DNA of 64,000 nucleotides, from positions 83,194,684 through 83,258,683 of the forward strand of contig CM042685.1 of NCBI GenBank assembly GCA_023614405.1. Reading direction: 5' to 3'. This DNA is from Avena insularis (taxonomy: Eukaryota; Streptophyta; Magnoliopsida; Poales; Poaceae). A model generated the notes under the pieces. It did not search any database. It was not told where the DNA came from and worked only from the letters and a program-made list of their open reading frames with translations. This document shows positions 35,300-46,770 of the stretch, in pieces (within the stretch, counting starts at the first letter, position 1; every line of letters begins with the position of its first letter). The position numbers and the translations under genes were made by a program.

Positions 35300-37175
35300 T
35301 TTAGGGGTTCGTAGCATGGAAAACAAAAAATTTCTACCGCATGCACACAAACAAGCCAAGATCTATATACTAGATTGTAGCAACGAGTCGATAGAAGCAC
35401 TCACCCTCGAAGATTCCAAAGCGTTTAACGAGAGCAGATTCTCGTGGGTGATGTAGTCATACACTTGCCGTTCTCAAGATCGCGTAGACGATCCTTCCGG
35501 CGCTGCGTTCCGGCAGTGCTTCCGCAGTCGGTCACACGTTCGGTACTTGATGAAGACCTTCCTCTCCCTTGTTCCAGCAGGCAGCGGAGGTTATAGTTCT
35601 CCCCTTGTGATTCCGGCAGCACGACGGTGTGGTGTCGGAAGTAGAGGGAGGATCCCACAGGGCTTCGCCTAAGGCGGTGCAAGTTATGGTGGATTAGGGT
35701 TTCCCGGAGATCTAGGGTTTAGAAGTCCGGGAGGAGGAGGAGGTGTCGGTGGCGACGACGGACCGGCGGCGGCGCTAGCGGCGACGCAGCGGCGGGTCGG
35801 CGGCGGCGGCTCGGGTGAAGAGGGGCTAGGGCTTGTAGTGTTGGGGAAGCACTCCCCCTCTATTTATGAGAGGGAGGGGCAGCCTTGGGAGGGGTGGGTT
35901 TGAATCCAAACCCAAACCCAAGTTAGATTGAGAGAAGGACTTGTTTCTTCTCCCACTAGGAAACCATTGTTCCAGTTTGACTTTTCAAACTTCCCATTTG
36001 ACTTTCAATTTTGATCTTTATTTATCTCTTGCAAATGCCAACACCAAGTGACCTAGGATATGATCCAATCATTCCACATATCCATGACACATTCATGGAC
36101 CATTTCCCTTCCGGTCCGGTGAACCTTCTAGACCCTTCTAGAACCTCTCTGATGAAACCATCAGAAACTTTCCCGAACTCCGAAATCGGACTTTCCTTAT
36201 ATGAATCTTATTCTCTGGACCATTACGGATCTTCTCGTGATATCCCAGATCCAATCCGAGACTTCGAACAACATTCGGTATCCCTACTAACGTTCCATAT
36301 CTACTAAACAACATCGAATCCTTAAGTGTGTCTCCCTACGGTTCGTGAATTATGCGGACATGATCGAGACACTTCTCCGATCAATAACCAATAGAGGAAT
36401 CTGGAAATTCATATGGCTCCCACATATTTCTACGATTACTTTGCGATCGAATGGACCACTTACATACGATACCAATTTCCCTTTGTCTCACGATAGTTTA
36501 CTTATCCGAGGTTTTGATCGTCGGTATATCTTCATACCTAGTTCAACCTCGTTACCGATAAGTACTCTTTTCTCGTTCCCGTGTTATGTGATCCCTTGTG
36601 AGCCAGTCACATGCTTGCAAGCTAATTGGATGACATTCCACTGAGAGGGCCCAGAGTATATCTATCCGTCGTATGAATGGACAAATCCCACTCTTTATCC
36701 ATGTGCCTGAACCCATACTTTCCGAACACTCAATGCCACCTTTATAGCCACCCAGTTACGGTGTGGTGTTTGATGTCATCAAAGCATCCTTCCGGTGATG
36801 GTGATTAGCATGATCTCATGGTCGAAGGAATTAGGTTACTATGTATCAGAAAGCTTATAGCAAACGAACTATTGAAATGACTTGATCTTAATGCTACGCT
36901 TATCTATAGGAGTATGTCCATCATATCATTCTCCTAATGATATGATCCTGTTGTTAACATCTCAATGTTCATGATCGGGAAACGACGATCATCTATTAAC
37001 CAACAAACTAGTATTACAAAGAGGCTTTACTTGGGACTCTAATTTAGTTTACAAATCACACAAGTATTAAGTTTCCATTTTAATACTTTTATAGCATGAA
37101 TGTAAACATTTATCATAAACACAAAGATATAATAATAACCACTTTTATTATTACCTCTAGGGCATATCTCCAACA
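35300..37175 (-). repeat. C1 5' LTR with promoter
   Basis: 1876 bp. The outer end is intact (plus-strand ...ctccaaca); the inner end reads ttta where the partner LTR has tgta. A TATA-like box (ctcataaatag on the minus strand) sits at about 35858-35870, as in BARE LTRs, and would drive leftward transcription through gag. GC-rich codon-like repeats at 35740-35810 are longer than in the partner LTR. Confidence 0.93.
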
Positions 37176-37180
37176 GTTTC

Positions 37181-39087
37181 ATGCGCAGTTGTGTTGTTCT
37201 TGGAGCATCTTAGTTTTCATTTGCTTTACTTAGGTTGTTTAGTTTTCTTGAGTAGTTTAGACCGCCGTTCTCGCTGTGTTGTTTTGCAAATAAGTTGCTT
37301 GGTTTTGGAAAGGAGTAGTAAGTTCTTGCTTGAAGTGCAAGAGGAGCTTGCATTAACTGTGACTCAGACTTTAGCATGACATGCTAGGTGTTATTTTGAC
37401 CTTATGCTTAGTAATTATTGTTGTAGCATGTCTTGTTCCAAACAATTGGGATTACTTAGTGTGCCTTGAAGAAATTATGCGTTGTTTTAGCATGCAAAAG
37501 CATAGTATTGTGGTATTCTCCTTTAATACTTTGCTTGGGTTGACTTGGCACATGCTCACACCATGTTATAACTATGACAAGTCACCATTAGCCTCTATGA
37601 TCATTTAGTCCTTGACTTGTAGTACCACTCTATGCTTTGATTAGTGATGCTTTGTTGCTCTGCATGATTATGGCCATTATGCTCTCTTAGTTGGTTGCTC
37701 CTAGTCTTTTGCTAGCCTCCACTTGTATGAGTAAGTTCTACTCGTGCTTCCAACTCCCAAGAAACCAAGTTATTCCAAAGTGTCCACTATAAAATCCTAT
37801 GCATGGTGTGTTACACCATTCCAAGTATATTCTTGTTTTCAGCTATCTTCCAATTAAAAACTATTTTTTATGTGAAAACTTAGTGATTAAATCCCTCACA
37901 AACTCTATGGCACACTTTATATTCTTTGACCCTAATAAACTTTAACTAGTGTGTCATCTATGTTGTATATGCTTGCACTTATACGTTGGAATTAGCAGAA
38001 CCGTGCTGTCACGGGGAACGTTTTCAACATTGCACTTGTACTTTGTTCTCAGTTGATATCATGCTCTTTTGTCTATGGATGTCACCGGTGTGAAATAAAG
38101 AGGGAACTTGTAAGTCCATGGAGTTTGTATCCTATGTTAGAGAAACGCCTGGGCCGCTAGCCTAAGCAATGCCTAATCATGGTGGAAACTTGCAGCATCA
38201 CCATAGTGACATCTATGAAGCATTCTTCTTATAAAAAAAGAGACACATTGAGAAAAGAGGAAAGAGAGGAAAAAGCACCATATTCCCATGGTACATAAGA
38301 AGATTGCTGAGATGCTCATTGTCTGCTTGCCTTGTCATTTTGGTTATGGGATAGCTCCTGTACCATGTGCAAGGGGTACCCCGTTGGCAGTTCTCAATGA
38401 TATGCAAATACTTACAATGACAAGAACTTATAGGTGACTAAAGTTGAGTAGCATGAGGTGTGACCCTCGTATTCAAGGGACTTGAGATTGCCAACTTATA
38501 CTTCGTCAAGCATATACTCCATCTTTGTTCATTTTAACCTTAACCATTTTTGGAAGCTCTTTTTGAAACTTGAAATCCCTGCTTCCTTTACAAAAAGGCT
38601 TTTCTTCCACCATTACTTGAGTCTCCACCTTCTACCTTTAGGCACCATTAAGAGAGCATAGTTGTCATTCTGTGTGCACTATTCCAAAGCTTATTGATTG
38701 ATGCATATTGTGATATTACTTGTTCTTATGCTATTTGTTTCTAGTCACCCTTGTGAACTTTGAAGGTGTCCTATGCATCGATATTGCTACTCTATGAGGG
38801 AAAAGCTGATTTCCACTATGCTATGTTTTCTGTATGTGAAACAAACAAACGTTTTTCAGTGCATGCTACTCATGATATTTGTTTGTAGCTTGTCATGTTG
38901 CATGCATAGTCACTATGTCCTATTGTTAGAACTCCATCTTTCATGATCATGTTTTGAGTTCTTTGATCCCAGCTTCCAATACATGCAAATGGTTAGATCT
39001 TTATTGTGAGGGTGCATGTCACCTCAAAAATTATTCTTTTATCACTTACGTACTCGAGTATGAGCAGGAGTTAAGCTTGGGGATGCT
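37181..39087 (+). other. G3 interior, non-coding, right of the C1 insertion
   Basis: AT-rich, no supportable gene and no pol motif. It continues the G3 interior from 28281 (the intervening gtttc is duplicated by C1). It ends with the tract aagcttggggatgct, the likely polypurine tract for LTR B. The total G3 interior is only about 4 kb. Confidence 0.65.
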
Positions 39088-39389
39088 TGATACGTCGGAA
39101 ACGTATCTATAATTTTTGATGCTCCATGCTTGTTTAGTATCTACTTTGCTTTGCTTTGTCTACACTTTGAGGTGCTTTTTAGATGTTTTCTAGTACTAAC
39201 CTATTAACAAGTTTCATAGTGCCAGTTGCCTATTTTTTGCCGTTTTTGGTTCCAGAAAAGTTAGTAAAGGAATATTCTCGGAATTGGACGGGACAAACGT
39301 CAAAGTCAATTCCTTCCTGTGGGGAACAAGAAGTCCAGAGGGGAGACGAAGAAGCGGGCCAGGGCAGCCAGACCCCCCTAGGCGCAGCC
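39088..39389 (+). repeat. G3 3' LTR (copy B), truncated after ~300 bp
   Basis: It begins TGATACGTCGG like LTRs A and C and stops at ggcgcagcca, where sequence from inside the C2 3' LTR (equivalent of 22588) takes over. It differs from A by about 6-7 % in this part. It shares with C, but not A, the block gggccagggcagccagac. A 2-3 base overlap (ca/cag) at the junction suggests microhomology-mediated joining. Confidence 0.85.
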
Positions 39390-41479
39390 AGTGTGCAACC
39401 AGCCCCCACCTCTTTATATAGCGATGTCGACAGGGGCCCACCAACCATAAGAAGGTTGGGCTCCCCCGATCAGGGCGCAATCACAAGGGGCCGATCAGGA
39501 CGTTGGGCCCCAATCGAGAGATCAACCTAACAGTCTCCCCCTTGATCTCAACTTTACTTTAAACTTTATACTTTACTCATTTCATCACTATTCGGGACAT
39601 AGAGCATGTTTCATCGTCACAACTCAATTGCCGATAGAATCAGACAACTATAATATACCTCTTGTTTTGAAACAAGAAACTCTTTACCTTTGGGCCACTT
39701 ATGATCCAGGAATCATAGGCTTTCCCTTAAACCCATGCCGGCTAAGTGCTCCTTGAACACATTGGGTGGTAATCCTTTCGTTAGCAGATCTGCAAGCATT
39801 TTCTTTGTCCTTAAATGCTCGAGTCTTATAGTGTGATCCTGGATCTTATCTTTCACAACATAATACTTTATCCCTATTGGTTTGGAAGCAGTACTCGACT
39901 TGTTGTTGTGAGCATAAAATACCATGGGCTGTTGTCACAGTACATATTTAGTGGATTGCTAATGCAATCTACCACTTTCAAGTCGGGTATAAATTTCTTT
40001 AACTATATCGCATGCCCTGTGGCCCATAGCATGCTATAAATTCTGCATACATCGTGGATGATGCAACTATTGACTATTTGGAGCTTCTCCACAAAATATC
40101 CCCTCCTGCGAGAGTAAAGACGTATCCTGTCATGGACTTTCGATCGTTTTTGTCTCCCACACAATCAGCATCTGAATACCCTCTTATCTCTAGGTAACCA
40201 TACCTTCTATATGTTAGCATGAGGTCTTTTATGCCTTGCGCATAGTGCAAAGCTTTCTTTACCATTTTCCAGTGCTCCATGCCTAGATTCTCTTGATATC
40301 TACCGAGTACCCTGATGATAAAAGATAAGTCAGGGAGAGTGCACACTTGTGCATACTGTAAGATTCCAATGGTCGAAGCATATGGTACTGACTTCATTTG
40401 ATCGATCTCATATTGAATTTTGGGACATTGAAATGTCCCAAAACTATCGCACTTGACTATTGGAGCAGGTGTGGTATTGCATGCATGCATACAATATTTC
40501 TTTAGGATCTTCTCTAGGTATGCCATTTGTGACAGTCCTAGGACCCCATTTGCTCTATCTCGGTGAATTTGTACGCCCAAAACATATGAAGCTTCACCAA
40601 GATCTTTCATGTCGAAGTTCGAGGACAAGAACTTCATTGTTTTTAGTAGTAGACTAACATCGCTACTAGGAAGCAGGATATCATCCACATATAGAATTAG
40701 GAAAATATATGTCCCACTTTTGAACTTTGCGTAAACGCGGTTGGATTCGGTCTTATACATACGCGAGGAAGGTAATCAAAAAAGAAAGAAGAAGTTCTCA
40801 ACATTCTCTTTAAATCCAAATTTCTTAATGGTCTCATTGAATTTTAGATACCACTATCGCGAAGCTTGCTTTAATCCATAAATGGATTTCCTTAGGCGGC
40901 ATCCCATGCTTTCCTTCCCTGCCATGAAAAAACCCTTAGGTTGTTTCATGTAGACTCTTTCTTCTAAATCCCCATTTAGAAATGTCGTGTTTACATCCAT
41001 TTGATGCACCTCTAAATCAAAATATGCAAGTAGTGCCATTATGATTCTGAAGGAATCCTTACATGAGACTGGAGAAAATGTCTCATTGTAATCTACTCCT
41101 TCTCTCTGTGTGAATCCTTTTGCCATAAGTCGTGCTTTGTATTTCTCCACATTCCCTCTAGAGTCATACTTTGTTTTGTAGACCCATTTACATCCTACTA
41201 TTTTGGCTCCTTTGGGAATTTCCTCTAAGTCCCAAACATCGTTGGAACTCATCGACCTCATATCATCTTCCATGGCTTCTAGCCATTTCGATGAGTGAGG
41301 GGTACTCATGGCTTCTTCAAATGAAGTGGGATCATTCTCTATTTCAACTCTTTCTATGTTATAAACTTCATAATCTTTAGAAATTGTAGACTTTCTAGCT
41401 GTTTGAGACCTTCTAGGGGCCTCATGAACTAGCTCATCATGTGTCTCAACATGTGGCATATCCTCTGGAGGTGGCTGTT
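39390..41479 (-). repeat. Duplicate of the C2 left block (matches 22588..24677)
   Basis: Both copies are 2090 bp long and about 99 % identical by eye. They contain the end of the C2 3' LTR, the polypurine tract, RNase H and RT, and both end at the same G3 target site (ctgtt) followed by a G3 LTR. The copy begins abruptly inside LTR B. Confidence 0.92.
39713..41479 (-). pseudogene. C2 pol C-terminal half: RT and RNase H (copy 2)
   Basis: Same domains and same older breaks as copy 1 (LILYVDDILL intact; RNase H GYSDADCVGDK; stop at 39713). New differences include a TAG (or equivalent stop) just after YGLKQAS at about 40854, where copy 1 has Arg-Gln-Trp. There are also a few substitutions (for example VLG to DLG in the MK-LGEASYVLG block, where this copy has the more family-typical Asp). 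It exists because of the segmental duplication, not by a separate insertion. Confidence 0.9.
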
Positions 41480-43027
41480 TGATACGTCGGAAACGTATCT
41501 ATAATTTTTGATGCTACATGCTTGTTTAGTATATACTTTGCTTTGCTTTGTCTACACTTTGAGGTTCTTTTTACATGTTTTCTGGTACTAACCTATTAAC
41601 AAGTTCCTACAGTGCCAGTTGCCTGTTTTCTGCTATTTTTGGTTCCAGAAAAGTTAGTAAAGAAATATTCTTGGAATTGGATGGGACAAACGTCAAAGTT
41701 AATTACTTTCCGTGGGGAACAAGAAGTCCAGAGGGGAGACGAAGAAGCGGGCCAGGGCAGCCAGACCCCCCTAGGCGCGACCAAGGGTGGGCCCACGCCT
41801 AGGAGGGGTGTGGCCCCTCTGGCCGCCTCCTTGGCCTCCCCCTTCGCCTATAAGAAGCCCCCGATGTAGAAACCCTAAGCACCCAATCAAATCTCCACGA
41901 AACCTTCTGTAGTCGCCGTCACCGTCGTCCCTAGATCGGGTGGGATCTGAAGTTCTTCTCGGCACCCTGCCGGAGGGGAGATCATCTCGGAGGCCTTCTA
42001 TCCGGTATGATGTGTGAGTAGTTCCACCTTGGAGTATGGGTCCATGTAGTAGCTAGATGGTTGTGTCTCTTCCTCGTGCTTTCATGTATAGATCTTGTGA
42101 TCTCCGTTCATGATCAAGATCTAATCTATTTGTATTCATGCATGTTGTGTTTGCAGGGATCCGATGGATATTGAGATTATTATGTTGGTTATATTAATGG
42201 TTTTGTCTTTATGATTCTATCATGTCTGTGTTGTTTGTGATCTTGCATTCTCTCCGTTGTTAGTAGCTATCTTGGCCAAGTAGTTGCTAGTGACTCCAAG
42301 AGGGGGTATTTATGCTCGATAGTGGGTTCATGCCTCTAGTTTCCAACGGAAGTGACAGAAATCTCTTCGGTTGTAGATGTGCTGTTGCTACTAGGAAGAA
42401 AACAACGGTCTCTTGTTCATGGAACATGTGGACTGTTTACCTTACACACTTTGCTTAAAGCAGTTGTCTGTTGCTTCAACTTAATACTGGAGGGGGTTCG
42501 GATGATAACCTAAAGGTGGACTTATAGTCATAGATGCGGTTGGATGGCGGTCTATGTATATTGTTGTATTGCCCAATCGAATCTCATAGGATCTTTCTGA
42601 CTAGTAATTGCATTGTTATGCCTTGCTCAGTTCCTGTCAATTGCCCTGCTGTAATTTGTTTACCCTTCATGCCATGTTGTTTATCTAAGGAGATCACCTC
42701 TAGTGAACTATGGACCCCGGTCCAATCTTTACAATTGATACATCTTCCACTGTTACTTGTTTATTTGCTGCAAACCATTACCTTCAACACCATACATTTA
42801 ATCCTTTGTTACAACAAACCGGTGAGCTTGACAACCTCACCGATTCGTTGGGCAAAGTCTTGAATTTGTGTTGTGCAGGTCTCCGCGTTGCTTCCAACAC
42901 CTGTGTGACGTTTCCTTCCTCCTTCTGGTTCGATAACCTCGATCTCTACTGAGTGAAGACTTGCGGCTATGCTCATCACACCTTTCTCTTGGGGTTTCCA
43001 ACAAAGTGCTGCACGTCAGCAACATCA
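41480..43027 (+). repeat. G3 LTR copy C, complete, resembles a solo LTR
   Basis: 1548 bp, TGATACGTCGG...CAACATCA. It is flanked by ctgtt (41475-41479) and ctatt (43028-43032), so it looks like a solo LTR with its own target duplication. Its first 260 bp are A-like (about 1 % difference). After about 41745 it carries the B-type block absent from A and differs from A at about 6 %. That pattern fits a solo LTR formed by recombination between A-type and B-type LTRs. Confidence 0.8.
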
Positions 43028-43032
43028 CTATT

Positions 43033-44640
43033 GCTGCTCCCTTTCATGCTCAAAAGTGGGTTCGGTCGACTCCAGACGGACAGGTTCCGAATCCTCACTC
43101 ATTGTTGTCATGGGTGGAGTCACAACAGGTACTTGCAGCACAACCTCTGGGTTTGTCGATGCAGGAACAACATGTAGCGAGAAGAATGGCTCCTGAATCA
43201 TCGGATTAGGTGCACGCACCCTCTTCTCCTCAAGATCAATTTTCCACGCTACCATGATCCCCCTCATCATTTCATCCTCTAAGAAGACAACGTGTCTCAT
43301 TTCTACAAACTTTGTGTATCTGTCTGGATAGTAGAAACGAAAACCTTTTGACTTTTCAGGATATCCAATGAAATGTTAACTGACTGTTTTAGGGTCAAGC
43401 TTTGCTATATTTGGATTGAATACCTTTGCCTCGGCCGGGCTCCCCCACACCCTTAGGTGTTGTAGCGAGAGAACTGTTCCTGTCCATAGCTCATACGGTG
43501 TTTTGGGCACTGACTTGCTTGGTACTCTATTGAGAATACGAATGGCGGTTTTTAATGCCTCCATCCACAAACCCAATGGCAATGTGGAGTAACTCATCAT
43601 GCTGCTCACCATATCCATAAGGGTATGATTGCACCTTTTAGCTACTCCATTTTGCTGAGGCTCGTCCGACATAAAATATTGGGCCACTATGCCAGTCTCC
43701 TGTAAGAACCTCGTAAAAGGTCTAGGGACTTGGCCATATGGGGTGTGTCGATCGTAGTACTCCCCTCCATAGTCATAGCTTACTATCTTTATTGTTTTAA
43801 TATGTTGGTTCTCAACCTATGCTATGAATATCTTAAATTTATCCAATGCTTCCGATATTTCTTTAATTGGATAAATAGAACCATATCGGGAGTTATCATC
43901 TGTGAATGTTATGAACGACTCATAACCATCCACACTTTTCACTAGAAATGGTCCACAAATGTCGGTGTGAATAATTTCAAGTGTTTTGGTGCTTCGATTT
44001 GCACCCTTTTTGATTTTCTTTACATAATTTCCTTTAACGCAATCGATGCATTGATCTATGTCGGAGAACACTAATGGAGGAAGGATATCGCTTTTAACAA
44101 GTCTTTCTATTCTTCCCCTCGAAATATGGCCTAAACGATAGTGCCATCATTTCGACGAGTCTTGAGTTCTCTTTATTTTCTTTGGTTCTTTATCCGATGA
44201 GGAAACATTATCTTTCACTTTACATACATAATTAACTTTCTCGCGAGTGGATAATAAATAAATATCATTATGAAGGAAAGCAATACCAACACAATCTTTA
44301 TTACAATAAATATCACAATGGCCATGTCCAAAATGACATTGATAATTTACTTTGTCCAAACGTGACACACTTATTAAATTTCTATGCAAAGAAGGAACAT
44401 AGAGAACATCTGAAAGCAAGATCATTGATCCATTAGCAAGGTCTAAGGAGATGTCACCAATGGCCTCAATGTCCACTTGGACTCCATTTTCGACTTCAAC
44501 GCATCCTTCTTTTCTTTTCATAGTCCTAGTCGAATGGAATCCTTGTAAAGAATTTACGACATGAACATTTGCCCTTGAGTCAATCCATAAAATAGATTTT
44601 GAAAAATGTGTTTACAGGGATTCATTTACAAATGAAACTA
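43033..44640 (-). pseudogene. C2 protease and integrase
   Basis: Minus strand, several frames. The protease site near 44590 reads WIDSR, where copia proteases have D-S/T-G, so the Gly is lost. The C-terminal protease/pre-integrase region (SDVLYVPSLHRNLISVSRL) is at 44420-44330. The HHCC finger (WHYRLGH ... CIDCVKG) is at about 44150-44030. The integrase core has IHTDICGPF, the second Asp in a YDYGGEYY context, and [10 protein letters not shown], where the usual catalytic Glu (VAER) is Lys. The C-terminal part ends in PTFEHEREQQ next to the G3 target site. There are stops at about 44146, 43816 and 43376. Confidence 0.88.
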
Positions 44641-45142
44641 TATTGTTACCTTTCCTTTCCATTAGGTCCTTTAGAAAAAGAATCAATCTTTCTTGAAGTG
44701 CCCTTTCTTACCGCAGTGAAGAGAAGCATCTTTATCAACTGGGAGCGTAGGCATATGCTGAGGCTGATAGAGCATGGGAGCTTTACCGTGTGTCTTAGAA
44801 GGGGATCCATGGTTGCTATGAGTGAAGGTCCTTTCCTTGTTGTCCTTCACTAGGTTCATTGAACCACCATTCTAGGCTTTGAGCCTCTCCTCTTCTTGAG
44901 CGCACATGGTGATGGTCTTTTCTATGTCCCATTTTTTAGGGGCCATGTTGTAATTGACAACGAAGTTGTCAAACAGTTGAGGTAGTGATGCCATCACCAA
45001 GTGAACAAGTAGAGCAGGCTTTAGCTCCACATCAGCATCCATGGGCTTCAATTTGGCAGCCATGTTGCTCATCCGGAGGATATGCTCCCTGATGCCATGT
45101 CCACCGCCGTAGTACTTTTCTGTCACCAGCCGGGTTGCATAT
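44641..45142 (-). pseudogene. C2 gag, C-terminal part
   Basis: Minus-strand open piece 45142-44872: LVTEKYYGGGHGIREHILRMSN, then VHLVMASLPQLFDNFVVNYN and CAQEEERLKA, the copia-type gag (UBN2-like) core. Further down, near 44700, is a zinc knuckle whose pattern is HCGKKGHFKKD, followed by a stop instead of the last Cys. Its 5' half lies beyond solo LTR S4, at 47721-48096. The frame is continuous across S4 when one copy of the catat target is disregarded. Confidence 0.88.
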
Positions 45143-45751
45143 TGAAAGTACAAAGGAAGTCGCCTAGAGGGGGGGTGAATAGGCTTTTAAAATTATTACG
45201 GCTTAGGCTCAAGTAAATGCGGAATAAAACTAATGTTTAATTTATTGAGCACAAAACCTAGCCACTAAGTTCACCTAGGTGCACCAACAACCTATGCTAA
45301 GCAATACAAGCAACAAGGTGATAGCAAGGTATAAATACTTCAAGCACGATGGCTATCACAATGTAAAGTGCATAAGTAAAGTTCTCGGTTGAGAGATAAC
45401 CGATGGACGCGGAGACGAATATTTGTTTCCCGAAGTACACTTCCAAAGAAGCTACGTCTCCGTTGGAGAAGTGCGATGGCGCAATGCTCTCTGAATGCTA
45501 CAAATGGCTCACCTCGAGGTGTGGTGGCTCGATGCTCAGCCAACGCCACACAAGGCCTCACCCCGGATGCGAAAGCACGCAAATCACCAACGCCACAAAA
45601 GTCTCACCCTATTCTCCTGAGTGCGCACCACAAAAGGCGGGCACTCGCTCCACTATGGGACGCTTGAGGGCGGTCACCGAACCCGTACAAGATTGGGGCT
45701 AACTCCACAACTCAATTGGACGCTCCCAACAACAAAGCCACAGCAGCCTAT

Positions 45752-45848
45752 AATGCCACAAAAGGCCAACAATGCCACAAAAGGCTACAAGACCACAAAA
45801 GGTCAATCAAGAGCACAAAAGGTCAACAAGACCACAAAAGGTCAACAA
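45752..45848. repeat. Short tandem array with core cacaaaagg in S4
   Basis: Five imperfect units of 19-20 bp (for example gaccacaaaaggtcaacaa). Two further isolated cores lie upstream, at about 45595 and 45629. Confidence 0.85.
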
Positions 45849-46302
45849 CCCAACCACACAATCGTCTAGGGTTCCAAGGAACCCAAGAGAAACAAGCTCA
45901 CAAGCTTGAACTCGCCGAATCTCCAAGGAGAACTCAAACCTATGCACCAATGCAAGGGCAAGTCCTTCTCTCCCAAATTCCAATAAAGCTACAAAAGCTA
46001 TTGGCGAATAAGGAAGGAAGAACACAAGAGGAGAATACAAAACTCTCCAAGATCTAGATCCCAATGATTCCTTCACAAAGAAGGGATTTGGCTTGGGGGG
46101 ATTATAGATCTAGATCTCCTCTCTCAAATTCCTCAAAAAGATGCAAGAATCATAGGAAGGGAAAGGGAGAGGGAAAGCTTCTTCAAGGTTAACAATGGAG
46201 GAGAGAGAGAAAGCCAAGAACCAAGAAGAAAAGCTAGTGCCCACGAAGGGGAAGAGGAGCCCCTTTTAAAGGGCTCCCAGATCTGCCCGTTATGGGCATT
46301 CG

Positions 46303-46770
46303 CGACTCCTGGCCGGAACTTCTGGTGGGAGGCCGGAAGTTCCGGTGGCACATAGCCAATAGTCAAAAACTGCTGAGCGAGAAACTGAAAAAACGAGTCC
46401 TGGTCGGAACTTCCGCCGGTTCACCGGAACTTCCGGTGGGAGCGAAACTTCCAGTGGAAGTTCCAACAGAAGTTCCGCCAAATAGACAAAACCAACACAG
46501 AAGGTTACTGAATTGTTAGTGGAACAAGAGCCAGAAATTCAACCGGAACTTTTGGCGGCAACTAGGCCTGAGAGGAACTTCCGGTCCCTGGCCGGAACTT
46601 CCAGTGGGAGCGGAACTTCCGGTGGAAATTCTGACTGAAGTTTCGTCAAATAGCACATCCAAAACAGAAGGTTACTGAACATGAACGGAAGAGGACCCAG
46701 AACTTCCACCGGAACTTTCAGCAGCAAGATGCCCTAGCGGAACTTCCGATGGGAAGCCGGAACTTCCGGT
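46303..46770. repeat. Clustered ggaacttccgg motifs in S4
   Basis: About sixteen copies of ggaacttcc / ggaagttcc, often extended to ccggaacttccggtgg, lie in 470 bp. A longer period of about 165-170 bp is visible: the phrase acagaaggttactgaa recurs at about 46497 and 46664. Confidence 0.85.

Larger units (their letters stand above)
28282..37175 (-). mobile_element. BARE-1/WIS/Angela-type copia element C1, complete ends
   Basis: 8894 bp. It is flanked by perfect gtttc duplications (28277-28281, 37176-37180). On the minus strand it starts TGTTGGAGATATGCCC, the signature start of BARE/WIS/Angela LTRs. The order is 5' LTR, tRNA-Met primer site, leader, gag, protease, integrase, RT, RNase H, polypurine tract, 3' LTR. 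Length and LTR size match the lineage. The coding frame has at least five breaks, so it is dead by itself. By-eye comparison of about 300 bp of the two LTRs gives about 5 % difference, i.e. an insertion older than the most recent Triticeae bursts. Confidence 0.95.
24678..43027 (+). mobile_element. Gypsy-like element G3 with three LTR copies (rearranged)
   Basis: LTR A (24678..26196) is followed by an interior (26197..28281 and 37181..39087, split by C1) and a truncated LTR B (39088..39389). Then come a duplicate of the C2 left flank (39390..41479) and a complete LTR C (41480..43027). The outer target sites are ctgtt (24673-24677) and ctatt (43028-43032); LTR C has ctgtt (41475-41479) on its own left. 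Removing everything between the outer target sites restores a continuous C2 frame. The interior carries no RT, so the element is non-autonomous. The LTR type (TGATACGTC...) and the gcgccgttgc primer-binding region are those of a common Triticeae gypsy group; I do not assign a name. Confidence 0.75.

Noticed and set aside
22588..41479. Two independent C2-family insertions at 22.6 and 39.4 kb
   Set aside because: Both copies share the same old breaks and end at the same G3 target site, so this is a segmental duplication, not two insertions.
46303..46770. Heat-shock elements in S4
   Set aside because: Heat-shock elements need GAA and TTC separated by two bases; here the core is GAAcTTC with one, so the match is only apparent.
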